From Williamsia serinedens (lineage in GTDB: Bacteria > Actinomycetota > Actinomycetes > Mycobacteriales > Mycobacteriaceae): DNA of 64,000 bases. The notes beneath the pieces were generated by a model, which saw only the letters and a list, made by a program, of their open reading frames with translations, was not told the DNA's origin and made no database searches. This document shows positions 27,393-36,584 of this stretch, piece after piece. The position numbers and the translations under genes are program-made. Position 1 is the stretch's first letter. Each line of letters begins with the position of its first letter. The DNA lies in the NCBI RefSeq assembly GCF_024171725.1, contig NZ_JAMTCG010000001.1, positions 682,001 through 746,000 of the forward strand. Reading direction: 5' to 3'.

Positions 27393-29113
27393 CAGAACAG
27401 GAAGTAGCGCTGCGCCATGGGCAGGGTCTGCGCCGGCGCCTCGGTCCAGACCTCCCCGTCGATCGAGACGGTGAAGGTGTCGGGGTCGACGCGGATGTCG
27501 GGGGTGGCGTCGTTGCGGGGCATGTCGGCCTTGCCGATCGATCGCACGTTCTTCACCGCGGCGAGACGTCGTCGCACGCCGAGGCGCTCGGCGAGGCCGT
27601 CGTCGAGGGCCTGCTGCGCCACGAAGGTCAGCGACGTGGCCGCCGCCACCGGCGGCGCGGCACCGAACATGGGGCGGTTGAGGACCGGCTGGGGTGTCGG
27701 GATGGACGCGTTGGCGTCGCCCATGGCAGCCCAGGCGATCGCGCCGCCCTTGACGACGACGTGCGGCCGGATCCCGAAGAAGGCGGGCTCCCACAGCACG
27801 AGGTCGGCGAGCTTGCCCACCTCGACCGATCCGATCTCGTGGTCGAGACCATGGGCGACCGCCGGGCAGATCGTGTACTTGGCGACGTAGCGTTGCGCCC
27901 GGTTGTTGTCGGCGCGACCGTCGCCCTCGAGGCTGCCGCGGCGGGCCTTCATCGCGTGCGCCGTCTGCCAGGTCCGGAGCACCACCTCGCCGATGCGGCC
28001 CATGGCCTGCGCGTCGGAGCCGATCATCGAGATCGCACCCATGTCGTGCAGCAGGTCCTCGGCGGCGATTGTCGACGGGCGGATGCGGCTCTCCGCGAAC
28101 GCGAGGTCCTCCGGGACGCTCGGGTTCAGGTGGTGGCACACCATCAGCATGTCGAGGTGCTCGTCGAGGGTGTTCACCGTGTGCGGGCGCGTCGGGTTCG
28201 TCGAGCTGGGCAGCACGTTGGGATGGCTTGCGACGGTGATGATGTCGGGTGCGTGACCACCGCCGGCGCCCTCGGTGTGATAGGCGTGGATCCCGCGTCC
28301 GGCGATGGCCCCGAGCGTCTGCTCGACGTAGCCCGCCTCGTTGAGGGTGTCGGAGTGCAGAGCCACCTGCAGACCGCTCTCGTCGGCGATCCGCAGCGCG
28401 GCGTCGATGGCCGCCGGGGTGCTGCCCCAGTCCTCGTGCACCTTGAAACCCGATGCGCCGGCGAGGATCTGCTCGCGCATCGAGTCCAGTCCGACGGTGT
28501 TGCCCTTGCCGAGCAGCGCGATGTTCAGCGGCCAGTGGTCGGTGGCGGCGATCATCGACGCGAGATGCCATGCCCCGGGCGTCACCGTCGTCGCCTTGCT
28601 GCCCTCGGCCGGACCCGTGCCGCCGCCGATCAGGGTCGTGACACCGTTCGACAGCGCCTCGTCCATGATCTGCGGACAGATGAAGTGGACGTGACAGTCG
28701 ATCGCGCCCGCGGTGACGATCTTGCCGTTGCCGGCGATGATCTCGGTGCTCGGGCCGATGACGAGGTCGGGGTGGACGCCGTCCATCGTGTCGGGGTTGC
28801 CCGCCTTGCCCAGCGCGACGATGCGACCGTCGCGGATCCCGAGGTCGGCCTTGACGATCCCCCAGTGGTCGAGCACGACGACACCGGTGATCACGGTGTC
28901 CGGGGTGCCCTGCGCGCGGGTGGCCCGCGACTGGCCCATGGACTCGCGGATCACCTTGCCGCCACCGAAGACGGCTTCCTCCCCCGCGAGTCCCGGTCCG
29001 CCACAGCGGTCCTCGGTGATCTCGACGAGGAGGTCGGTGTCGGCCAGACGGATCCGGTCACCGACCGTCGGCCCGAACAGCTGCGCGTACCGCTCCCGGC
29101 TCAGTGAACTCAT
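27392..29113 (-). CDS. ureC: urease alpha subunit
   Basis: Catalytic subunit hydrolysing urea to ammonia and carbamate at a dinickel centre in the cytosol. The 573-aa protein is full length. Nickel ligands are seen in [12 protein letters not shown]; the lysine carbamylated to bridge the metals is Lys224 in GFKVHEDWG; the catalytic-flap histidine region is [22 protein letters not shown]. Start ATG 29113 overlaps the ureB stop (ATGA). No active-site change is visible, so the enzyme should be functional given ureDFG. Confidence 0.98.
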   Translation of the reverse strand: MSSLSRERYAQLFGPTVGDRIRLADTDLLVEITEDRCGGPGLAGEEAVFGGGKVIRESMGQSRATRAQGTPDTVITGVVVLDHWGIVKADLGIRDGRIVALGKAGNPDTMDGVHPDLVIGPSTEIIAGNGKIVTAGAIDCHVHFICPQIMDEALSNGVTTLIGGGTGPAEGSKATTVTPGAWHLASMIAATDHWPLNIALLGKGNTVGLDSMREQILAGASGFKVHEDWGSTPAAIDAALRIADESGLQVALHSDTLNEAGYVEQTLGAIAGRGIHAYHTEGAGGGHAPDIITVASHPNVLPSSTNPTRPHTVNTLDEHLDMLMVCHHLNPSVPEDLAFAESRIRPSTIAAEDLLHDMGAISMIGSDAQAMGRIGEVVLRTWQTAHAMKARRGSLEGDGRADNNRAQRYVAKYTICPAVAHGLDHEIGSVEVGKLADLVLWEPAFFGIRPHVVVKGGAIAWAAMGDANASIPTPQPVLNRPMFGAAPPVAAATSLTFVAQQALDDGLAERLGVRRRLAAVKNVRSIGKADMPRNDATPDIRVDPDTFTVSIDGEVWTEAPAQTLPMAQRYFLF

Positions 29114-29421
29114 CGCCCCAACTCCCCCGGTGCGTCGAGGGACAGCCCCGGGACGACGCGTGCGCCGGCGATCGGGACCAGCGACACCGTCATGTCGATC
29201 CCGGGCTCGAAGCGCACCGCGGTGCCGGCCGGGATGTCGAGGCGCAGGCCGTGCGCCGCGGCGCGGTCGAACTCCAAGGCGGCGTTGGCCTGCGGGAAGT
29301 GGTAGTGGCTGCCGACCTGGACCGGCCGGTCGCCGGCGTTGACGACGGTCAGCTCGGTCACCGGTGCGCCGGCGTTGATCTCGATGTCGCCCTCGTCGCA
29401 GAGGACCTCGCCCGGGATCAC
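29110..29421 (-). CDS. ureB: urease beta subunit
   Basis: A 103-aa small structural subunit of urease. The family signature is [16 protein letters not shown], then [24 protein letters not shown] and [12 protein letters not shown] 29421 starts it and overlaps the ureA stop (GTGA). ureA and ureB remain separate genes, as in mycobacteria, unlike the fused forms of Helicobacter. Confidence 0.97.
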   Translation of the reverse strand: MIPGEVLCDEGDIEINAGAPVTELTVVNAGDRPVQVGSHYHFPQANAALEFDRAAAHGLRLDIPAGTAVRFEPGIDMTVSLVPIAGARVVPGLSLDAPGELGR

Positions 29422-29720
29422 GCGATCGGCTCGTGGACGGTGACGAGCTTGGTGCCGTCGGGGAAGGTGGCCTCCACCTGCACGTCGTGGATCATCTCGG
29501 GCACCCCGTCCATCACGTCGGACCGTGCGAGCACACTGCGGCCGCTGGTCATCAGGTCCGCCACGGATCGACCGTCACGGGCTCCCTCGAGGACGTGGTC
29601 GGTGATGACCGCGATCGCCTCCGGGTGGTTGAGCTTGAGCCCTCTACCCTGTCGACGACGCGCGAGTTCGGCTGCGTAGGAGATCATCAGCCGTTCCTGC
29701 TCGTGCGGCGTCAACCTCAT
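29418..29720 (-). CDS. ureA: urease gamma subunit
   Basis: A 100-aa small subunit. [39 protein letters not shown] is the standard UreA N-terminus and VHEPIA ends it. ATG 29720 has an excellent GGAGGAG ribosome site 7 nt upstream. It is the first gene of ureABCFGD. Upstream lie about 110 nt of ordinary DNA and then the two 21-bp repeat arrays. Confidence 0.97.
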   Translation of the reverse strand: MRLTPHEQERLMISYAAELARRRQGRGLKLNHPEAIAVITDHVLEGARDGRSVADLMTSGRSVLARSDVMDGVPEMIHDVQVEATFPDGTKLVTVHEPIA

Positions 29721-29830
29721 CGCATCACTCCTCCGCTGCGGACCGGCGCCCGATCGTGTCGGTCATCGTGCCACGCACCCGCCACCCCGTCGCGGCGAAC
29801 ACGGCCGCCTCCCATCGGTCGGCCACCCCA

Positions 29831-29936
29831 AGCCGTTCGTTGGGCACCCGGAGCCGTTCGTTGGGCACCCGGAGCCAATGGTTGGGCACCCGGAGCCGAT
29901 GGTTGGGCTCCCGGAGCCGTTCGTCGGGCACCCCGG
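29831..29936. repeat. 21-bp tandem repeat array A (5 units)
   Basis: Five head-to-tail units of 21 bp (last one 22). Each begins AGCCGTTCGT or AGCCAATGGT and continues TGGGCACCCGG on the plus strand. Units start at 29831, 29852, 29873, 29894 and 29915. Units 1 and 2 are identical; the others differ at 2-4 positions, mainly in the CGTTCG/CAATGG part. 21 bp is two DNA turns and also seven codons, so three frames stay open through it. It lies upstream of ureA. Confidence 0.9.
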
Positions 29937-29946
29937 GGCACCGCGA

Positions 29947-30030
29947 TCGTTCCTACCGCCCAGCGAACGGTTCCAACCGCCCACTAGACGGTTCCAACCG
30001 CCCAAAGAACGGTTCCTGCTGCCCAACCGA
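29947..30030. repeat. 21-bp tandem repeat array B (4 units, inverted relative to A)
   Basis: Four 21-bp units starting at 29947, 29968, 29989 and 30010, with the core CGGTTCCAACCGCCCA on the plus strand. Rotated to start GAACGG, the last unit (from 30007) matches the reverse complement of an array A unit at 18 of 21 positions; the middle units match at about 15. The arrays therefore face each other around a short spacer (29937-29946). Array B ends 4 nt from the stop codon of the thioesterase gene. Confidence 0.88.
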
Positions 30031-30034
30031 CGGG

Positions 30035-30448
30035 TCAGCGACCGGGTTGGTCGAGGTTCGCCAGTCGCACCCGGCCCTGCGCGACGAGACGGCCGTCGGC
30101 GTCGGTGATGTCGACCTGCCACAGCTGCTGTGAGCGCCCGCGGTGGACGGGTGTGGCCTGACCGGTCACCTCACCCTCGCTGACGGCCTTGATGAAATCG
30201 GTCGAGTTGTTCACCCCGACGACGCGCGGCGGCAGACCCTGGTCCTGCAGCCACTGCGCGGCGGACATGCTCGCGAGGCTCTCCACGAGCGCGCAGTGCA
30301 CACCGCCGTGGACGATCCCGAACGGCTGGTGGTGCTCCGGACGGACCGTGAACGAGGCACGCGACCCGTCCCCGCTCACGTGCTCCCACCGGAAGGACAG
30401 GTGGCTGTCGAGGCCGGCGCCGATCAGGTTCTCGTCGAGAGAGGTCAT
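30035..30448 (-). CDS. hot-dog thioesterase, PaaI type (Rv1847-like)
   Basis: About 137 aa, one PaaI/hot-dog domain expected to hydrolyse aromatic or fatty acyl-CoA. The domain core is HQPFGIVHGGVHCALVESLASMSAAQWL with the catalytic Asn/Glu environment, then GVNNSTDFIKAVSEGEVTGQA. ATG 30448 is preceded at 6 nt by TAGGCT and has no ribosome site, so it is probably leaderless; GTG 30451 is less likely. It lies between blaI and ureA, as Rv1847 does in M. tuberculosis. An IdeR-like box lies 140 nt upstream on the divergent side. Confidence 0.88.
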   Translation of the reverse strand: MTSLDENLIGAGLDSHLSFRWEHVSGDGSRASFTVRPEHHQPFGIVHGGVHCALVESLASMSAAQWLQDQGLPPRVVGVNNSTDFIKAVSEGEVTGQATPVHRGRSQQLWQVDITDADGRLVAQGRVRLANLDQPGR

Positions 30449-30454
30449 CACCGG

Positions 30455-30460
30455 AGCCTA
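30455..30460 (-). promoter_or_regulatory. leaderless -10 box for the PaaI thioesterase
   Basis: Minus-strand TAGGCT, 6 nt (CCGGTG) before ATG 30448. Confidence 0.65.
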
Positions 30461-30495
30461 ATCACGGGCCCACACCCCCCACCCCGGGACACCGA

Positions 30496-30527
30496 CAGGC
30501 CCCGTACCGAATCCGGTACGGGGCCTG
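30496..30527. repeat. perfect 13-bp inverted repeat (hairpin)
   Basis: Arms CAGGCCCCGTACC (30496-30508) and GGTACGGGGCCTG (30515-30527) with a 6-nt loop. It looks like a terminator without a U tract, yet lies between divergent promoters rather than after a gene. It could instead be a protein-binding palindrome or stop an unannotated transcript. Confidence 0.7.
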
Positions 30528-30588
30528 CCGTGGCGTGGACCGGGGGTCTCTGCAGCCCTCAGGACGCTCGCGCGGTCCGACGTGATGA

Positions 30589-30607
30589 TGAAGATAGGCT
30601 ATCCTTA
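30589..30607. promoter_or_regulatory. candidate IdeR/DtxR iron box
   Basis: TGAAGATAGGCTATCCTTA matches the 19-bp IdeR/DtxR consensus TTAGGTTAGGCTAACCTAA at 14 of 19 positions, including the whole TAGGCTA core. It overlaps a -10 element (TATCCT, 30600-30605) and ends 5 nt before ATG 30613. Iron-loaded IdeR bound here would block that promoter. Confidence 0.7.
30600..30605 (+). promoter_or_regulatory. leaderless -10 box inside the iron box
   Basis: TATCCT followed by 7 nt (TACCTTC) and ATG 30613. That ATG opens a frame running without a stop into blaI. Confidence 0.6.
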
Positions 30608-30734
30608 CCTTCATGGTCAAGACCTACGCCTCCGTCACCTCGGCGCCCCGTCGACCCGGTTCGCTCGAGTCGACGGGTCGGGATGTCGGACGATCTGGCC
30701 GCATGGCGGGAGCGCGGCGTGCACGTCCGGTCGG

Positions 30735-30740
30735 TAGAGT
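30735..30740 (+). promoter_or_regulatory. leaderless -10 box for blaI
   Basis: TAGAGT followed by 7 nt (CAAGAAG) and ATG 30748, the start expected by comparison with mycobacterial BlaI. Confidence 0.6.
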
Positions 30741-30747
30741 CAAGAAG

Positions 30748-31137
30748 ATGAGCGGTTTGGGAGACCTCGAGCGCGCGGTGATGGACAATCTCTGGTCCAG
30801 TGACGAGCCGCTGACGGTGCGGCAGGTGCACGCCGCCCTGTCCGAGGACCGCGACCTCGCCTACACGACCGTGATGACCGTGCTGCAGCGCCTGGCGAAG
30901 AAGAACCTCGTCACCCAGATCCGCGACGACCGCGCCCACCGCTACTCCCCCACGCACCCCCGCGAGGACCTCGTCGCCAGCCTGATGGTCGACGCCCTGA
31001 GCGAGGCCGACGAGTCGACGTCGCGGCACGCCGCGCTGGTGTCGTTCGTCGGTCGCGTCGGAGCCGACGAGGCAGCCGCGCTGCGTCGCGCCCTCGACGA
31101 GTTGGAAGCGGCCCGTGGAGACTCCGACCGCTCGTGA
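30748..31137 (+). CDS. blaI: BlaI/MecI-type transcriptional repressor
   Basis: A winged-helix repressor of about 129 aa. The sequence LGDLERAVMDNLWSSDEPLTVRQVHAAL...AYTTVMTVLQRLAKKNLV is nearly the mycobacterial BlaI (Rv1846c) DNA-binding domain; the C-terminal part (FVGRVGADEAAALRRALDEL) dimerises. Such proteins repress beta-lactamase or respiratory genes and are inactivated with the help of a BlaR1-type protease, here the next gene. The frame continues in phase to ATG 30613 under the iron box, so a form 45 residues longer is possible. That extension is arginine-rich and not part of the family. Confidence 0.93.
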   Translation: MSGLGDLERAVMDNLWSSDEPLTVRQVHAALSEDRDLAYTTVMTVLQRLAKKNLVTQIRDDRAHRYSPTHPREDLVASLMVDALSEADESTSRHAALVSFVGRVGADEAAALRRALDELEAARGDSDRS

Positions 31138-31189
31138 TCTCGGTCCGCACGACCGCCGGGAGACCACCGTCCGGCGGGTATCGTAAGGG

Positions 31190-31276
31190 GTGTCCGGACC
31201 GTTGATCCGGACCGCCTCCGACCACCGCCCGGCGCGTCGTGGGCGATGTCGACACCGCAGTGAGGACACCCGATGA
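31190..31276 (+). CDS. candidate leaderless small ORF overlapping the M56 start
   Basis: GTG 31190 stands 5 nt after TATCGT (31179-31184). The frame has 28 codons and its TGA overlaps the M56 protease start as ATGA. The product is arginine-rich and unlike anything I recognise. Leaderless small ORFs of this kind are frequent in mycobacteria and may couple translation to the next gene. Chance open frames are common at this GC content, so this is tentative. Confidence 0.35.
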   Translation: MSGPLIRTASDHRPARRGRCRHRSEDTR

Positions 31277-32220
31277 CCGCCGCGGCGTTCGGGCTGATGG
31301 CACTGGTCCTCGTGGGCCCCGTGCCCGACCGCCTGTCCCGTGCCACCTGGCCGCTGCACGCCCCGCGTGCGGCCATGGCGTTGTGGCAGGCCATCGCTCT
31401 CGCCGCCGTGCTCTCGGCGTTCAGCTGCGGTCTCGCCATCGCGGCCAACCTCCTGGTCATCGGCCCCGACGGACGACCCAAGACCAACCCGCTCGACGAG
31501 ATCGACTCGCTCGGCATCGTGCTGTGGTCGATCTACGTCGGCGTCTTCGTGCTGACGCTCTTCATCGGTGCGCGACTGATGTACACCGTCGTCCGTGTCG
31601 GGGTGCGCACCCGCGCACGTCGCGCCGCGCACCGCACCCTGATCGACCTGCTGGACAAGCTCGACCGTCGTGACTGTGACGGCGCGCTGCGCGCGCGGGA
31701 CGTCCGCATGCTCGCCGTCGAGCAGCCCATCGCCTACTGCCTGCCCGGGCTCCGACAGCGCGTGGTGCTGAGCGAGGGCGTGATCGCGCGGTTGTCCCAC
31801 GACGAGCTGGAGGCGGTCATCACCCACGAGCGCGCCCATCTGCGCGCGCGCCACGACCTCGTCCTCGAGGCGTTCATCGCCGTGCACGAGGCGTTCCCCC
31901 GGTTCATCCGCAGCCGGTCGGCGCTCGGGGCGGTGCAACTGCTCGTGGAGGTCCTCGCCGACGACCACGCCGTGCGCGCCACCGGGCCCACGCCGCTGGG
32001 CCGCGCCCTGGTCGCCTGCGCCGACTCGGTCGCCCCGCGCGGCGCGCTCGCCGTCGGCGGTCCGACCACCCTGACCCGCGTCCGGCGACTCTGCCACGAC
32101 TCACCGGCGCGCTGGCCCTCCGTGGCCGCCTACACCGCCGCTGCGGGGATCCTCGTGCTGCCGACGCTCGCCGTCGCGATCCCGTGGCTGACCGAGCTCA
32201 GCCGACTCGTCACCGCGTGA
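31273..32220 (+). CDS. M56-family (BlaR1-like) membrane metalloprotease
   Basis: A 315-aa integral membrane protease. Two hydrophobic segments lie in the first 110 residues, the zinc motif HERAH is at 185-189 (ITHERAHLRARHDLVLEAF), and a last helix (AAYTAAAGILVLPTLAVAIPWL) is near the C-terminus. It lacks the penicillin-binding sensor domain of staphylococcal BlaR1, as in the mycobacterial form Rv1845c. It probably cleaves or triggers loss of the neighbouring BlaI repressor. ATG 31273 overlaps the stop of a candidate small ORF. Confidence 0.88.
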   Translation: MTAAAFGLMALVLVGPVPDRLSRATWPLHAPRAAMALWQAIALAAVLSAFSCGLAIAANLLVIGPDGRPKTNPLDEIDSLGIVLWSIYVGVFVLTLFIGARLMYTVVRVGVRTRARRAAHRTLIDLLDKLDRRDCDGALRARDVRMLAVEQPIAYCLPGLRQRVVLSEGVIARLSHDELEAVITHERAHLRARHDLVLEAFIAVHEAFPRFIRSRSALGAVQLLVEVLADDHAVRATGPTPLGRALVACADSVAPRGALAVGGPTTLTRVRRLCHDSPARWPSVAAYTAAAGILVLPTLAVAIPWLTELSRLVTA

Positions 32221-32257
32221 GTCGTCGTCCCGGGAATCGTCGTCGGCGCACAGGTCA

Positions 32258-32263
32258 TAGGCT
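32258..32263 (+). promoter_or_regulatory. leaderless -10 box for gnd
   Basis: TAGGCT followed by 6 nt (GGGGAC) and ATG 32270. There is no other ribosome site. Confidence 0.7.
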
Positions 32264-32269
32264 GGGGAC

Positions 32270-33730
32270 ATGACACAGACCTCGGGTGACTCCTCGACCA
32301 CCGCGCGCGCCCAGATCGGCGTGACGGGACTGGCCGTCATGGGGTCCAACATCGCGCGCAACCTCGCCCGACACGGACACACCGTCGCCCTGCACAACCG
32401 GACGACCGCCAAGACCGACGCCCTCCTCGAGAAGCACGGCGACGAGGGTGATTTCGTGCGCACCGAGTCCATGGAGGAGTTCGTCGCCGCGTTGGAGAAG
32501 CCGCGCCGCGTGCTCATCATGGTCAAGGCGGGCGACGCCACCGACGCCGTCATCTCCGAGCTGGCCGACCTCATGGAGGACGGCGACGTCATCATCGACG
32601 GTGGCAACTCGCTCTACACCGACACCATCCGCCGCGAGAAGGAGATGAGCGAGCGCAACCTCAACTTCGTCGGCGCCGGCATCTCCGGCGGCGAGGTCGG
32701 TGCGCTCGAGGGTCCGTCGATCATGCCCGGCGGTCCCGCCGAGGCCTACGAGTCACTCGGCCCGCTGCTGGAGTCGATCTCCGCCCACGTCGACGGCGAG
32801 CCGTGCTGCACCCACATCGGCCCCGACGGCTCCGGCCACTTCGTCAAGATGGTCCACAACGGCATCGAGTACGCCGACATGCAGCTCATCGGTGAGGCCT
32901 ACGACCTGCTGCGCCGCGCGCTCGGCCTCGACGTCGAGCAGATCGCCGACGTCTTCCGCGACTGGAACTCCGGCGACCTGGAGAGCTACCTCGTCGAGAT
33001 CACCGCCGAGGTGCTGTCGCAGAAGGACGCCGAGACCGGCAAGCCGCTCGTCGACGTCATCGTCGACGCCGCCGGACAGAAGGGCACCGGGCGCTGGACC
33101 GTGAAGTCCGCGCTCGACCTCGGGGTGCCGGTCACCGGCATCGGTGAGGCCGTCTTCGCGCGCGCCCTGTCCAGCGAACTGGACCAGCGGTCCGCCGCGA
33201 CCGACCTCAAGCCGGGTGTCATCGGCGAGCAGCCCGCCGACACCGACGCGTTCGTCTCCGACGTCCGCGCCGCGCTCTACGCGTCGAAGGTCATCGCCTA
33301 CGCACAGGGCTTCGACCAGATCCGCGCCGGCAGCGAGGAGTACGGCTGGGACCTGCACCCCGGCGCGATGGCCACCATCTGGCGCGGCGGCTGCATCATC
33401 CGCGCGCAGTTCCTCAACCGCATCCGCGACGCCTACGACGAGAACCCCGACCTGAAGAGCCTTCTGCTCGCGCCGTACTTCCGCGACGCGGTCGAGGAGG
33501 GCGTCGAGAGCTGGCGTCGTGTCGTCACCACCGCGGCGGGCCTGGGGATCCCGGTCCCGGCGTTCGCGTCGTCGCTGTCGTACTACGACGGTCTGCGCTC
33601 CGAGCGGCTGCCAGCCGCCCTCACCCAGGGCCTGCGCGACTACTTCGGTGCCCACACCTACCAGCGCGTCGACAAGGAGGGCACGTTCCACACCCTGTGG
33701 AGCGAGGACCGCTCCGAGGTGGAGGCCTGA
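32270..33730 (+). CDS. gnd: 6-phosphogluconate dehydrogenase (decarboxylating)
   Basis: Oxidises 6-phosphogluconate to ribulose-5-phosphate and CO2 with NADP+. The 486-aa protein is the long, dimeric form. The cofactor fold is IGVTGLAVMGSNIARNLARHG; catalysis involves the GxSGGxxGA-type GISGGEVGALEGPSIMPGG and HFVKMVHNGIEYADMQ (Lys, His, Asn). The C-terminal substrate arm contains DYFGAHTYQRVD. It starts a likely gnd-guaB1-CBS-CBS-unknown operon, with 9 nt to guaB1. Confidence 0.97.
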   Translation: MTQTSGDSSTTARAQIGVTGLAVMGSNIARNLARHGHTVALHNRTTAKTDALLEKHGDEGDFVRTESMEEFVAALEKPRRVLIMVKAGDATDAVISELADLMEDGDVIIDGGNSLYTDTIRREKEMSERNLNFVGAGISGGEVGALEGPSIMPGGPAEAYESLGPLLESISAHVDGEPCCTHIGPDGSGHFVKMVHNGIEYADMQLIGEAYDLLRRALGLDVEQIADVFRDWNSGDLESYLVEITAEVLSQKDAETGKPLVDVIVDAAGQKGTGRWTVKSALDLGVPVTGIGEAVFARALSSELDQRSAATDLKPGVIGEQPADTDAFVSDVRAALYASKVIAYAQGFDQIRAGSEEYGWDLHPGAMATIWRGGCIIRAQFLNRIRDAYDENPDLKSLLLAPYFRDAVEEGVESWRRVVTTAAGLGIPVPAFASSLSYYDGLRSERLPAALTQGLRDYFGAHTYQRVDKEGTFHTLWSEDRSEVEA

Positions 33731-35179
<1,449 letters not shown>

Positions 35180-35186
35180 CCCCGGC

Positions 35187-36584
35187 GTGCAGACCCTGAT
35201 CATCGTCGGGAGCCTGGTCGGGTTCATCGCACTGACCCTCGGGACGGCGCTGTTCGTCGCGGCCGAGTTCTCGCTCACCGCGCTCGAACGGTCCACTGTC
35301 GACGCCGACCTGCACCGCCGCGACGACCGACGGGCCCGACAGGTCGCCCGCGCGCACCGCACGCTGTCGTTCCAGCTGTCGGGCGCGCAGCTGGGCATCA
35401 CGATCACGACACTGGTTACCGGCTACATCGCCGAGCCGGTGTTGGCGCAGCTGTTCGGCCCGGCGCTGGAGGCCGTGGGCGCCGGGGACGAGCTCACCGA
35501 CGTGCTGTCGATCATCCTGGCGCTCGTCGTGGCGACCTCGCTGTCGATGGTGCTCGGCGAACTCATCCCCAAGAACGCAGCAATCGCGCGGCCGTTGCCG
35601 ACGGCGCGGGCCACCGCGGGCCCGATGGTCGGGTTCTCGGCGGTGTTCTCCTGGGCGATCCGCGGGACCAACGGGACCGCCAACTGGGTCGTCCGCCGGC
35701 TCGGCATCGAGCCGGCGGAGGAACTGCGCTCGGCGCGGTCGCCGGAGGAACTGGGCTCGCTCGTGCGGAACTCGGCGCGTGAGGGGTCCCTCGACCAGGG
35801 CACGGCCATCCTCGTCGGCCGGTCGCTGCGGTTCGGGGAGCGCACCGCCGAGGAACTGATGACGCCGCGGTCGACGGTCGAGGCACTCGACGAGACCGCC
35901 GACGTACGCGACCTCATCCTCGCCGCGTCGCAGACGGGCTTCAGCCGCTTCCCGGTCGTCGTCGACGGCGACCTCGACAACATCCGCGGGTTCGTGCACA
36001 TCAAGCAGGCGTTCACGCTCCCGGTCGCCCAGCGACGGTCGACGACGATGCGCGACATCGCCCGCCCCGTACCCGTGGTCCCCGACAGCCTCGACGGCGA
36101 CACCCTGATGGCCCGCATCCGCGGCGACGGGCTGCAGGTCGCGGTCGTCGTCGACGAGTACGGCGGGACCGCCGGGATCGTCACCACCGAGGACCTCATC
36201 GAGGAGATCGTCGGCGACGTCACCGACGAGCACGACGACGAGCAGGCCGACGTGTCCCGGTCCGACGACGGGTGGATCTGTTCGGGCCTGCTGCGCATCG
36301 ACGAACTGACGACGGCGACCGGATACCACGCGCCGGAGGGCGACTACGACACCCTCGGCGGTCTCGTCGTCGCCCTGCTGGGACGCATCGCGCAGGAGGG
36401 TGACGTCGTCGCGCTGCCCGAGCGCCACGAACTGGAGGATGAGTCCGGGCCCGACCCGGTGCCCCCGACACCGCGGTGGCAGGCCCGTGTGGTGCGCATG
36501 GACGGACGCCGCGTGGACGTCGTCGCGATCTCCGCGCTGGAGGAGGACACGCCCGCCGGGCCGACCTCCGAGGAGGCGTCGTGA
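35187..36584 (+). CDS. CorC/HlyC-like CBS membrane protein (DUF21), first copy
   Basis: A 465-aa protein with an N-terminal DUF21/CNNM membrane domain (three to four helices; FVAAEFSLTALERSTVDADL, LGELIPKNAAIARP), two CBS domains around residues 220-345 (LMTPRSTVEALDE, VAVVVDEYGGTAGIVTTEDLIEEIVGDV) and a C-terminal CorC_HlyC transporter-associated domain. The family is linked to Mg2+/Co2+ export or sodium coupling. GTG 35187 lies 7 nt after the guaB1 stop. Its stop overlaps the next CBS gene (GTGA). Confidence 0.9.
   Translation: MQTLIIVGSLVGFIALTLGTALFVAAEFSLTALERSTVDADLHRRDDRRARQVARAHRTLSFQLSGAQLGITITTLVTGYIAEPVLAQLFGPALEAVGAGDELTDVLSIILALVVATSLSMVLGELIPKNAAIARPLPTARATAGPMVGFSAVFSWAIRGTNGTANWVVRRLGIEPAEELRSARSPEELGSLVRNSAREGSLDQGTAILVGRSLRFGERTAEELMTPRSTVEALDETADVRDLILAASQTGFSRFPVVVDGDLDNIRGFVHIKQAFTLPVAQRRSTTMRDIARPVPVVPDSLDGDTLMARIRGDGLQVAVVVDEYGGTAGIVTTEDLIEEIVGDVTDEHDDEQADVSRSDDGWICSGLLRIDELTTATGYHAPEGDYDTLGGLVVALLGRIAQEGDVVALPERHELEDESGPDPVPPTPRWQARVVRMDGRRVDVVAISALEEDTPAGPTSEEAS

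Noticed and set aside
26733-28571. A 612-residue product for the ureF frame
   Set aside because: The N-terminal part merely reads antisense-like through ureC in another frame; the UreF family starts at ATG 27392, coupled to the ureC stop.
29831-30030. CRISPR array
   Set aside because: The units are directly adjacent without unique spacers, and no cas gene is present.
29717-30122. Open frames with 7-residue repeats (for example RVPNERL or GCPTNGS patterns) across the 21-bp arrays
   Set aside because: The 21-bp period keeps three frames open at once; none has a ribosome site or a TANNNT box at its start. I treat the region as non-coding repeat.
30613-30747. Separate small gene upstream of blaI
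   Set aside because: There is no stop before blaI, so it can only be an N-terminal extension, reported as a finding and not as a gene.
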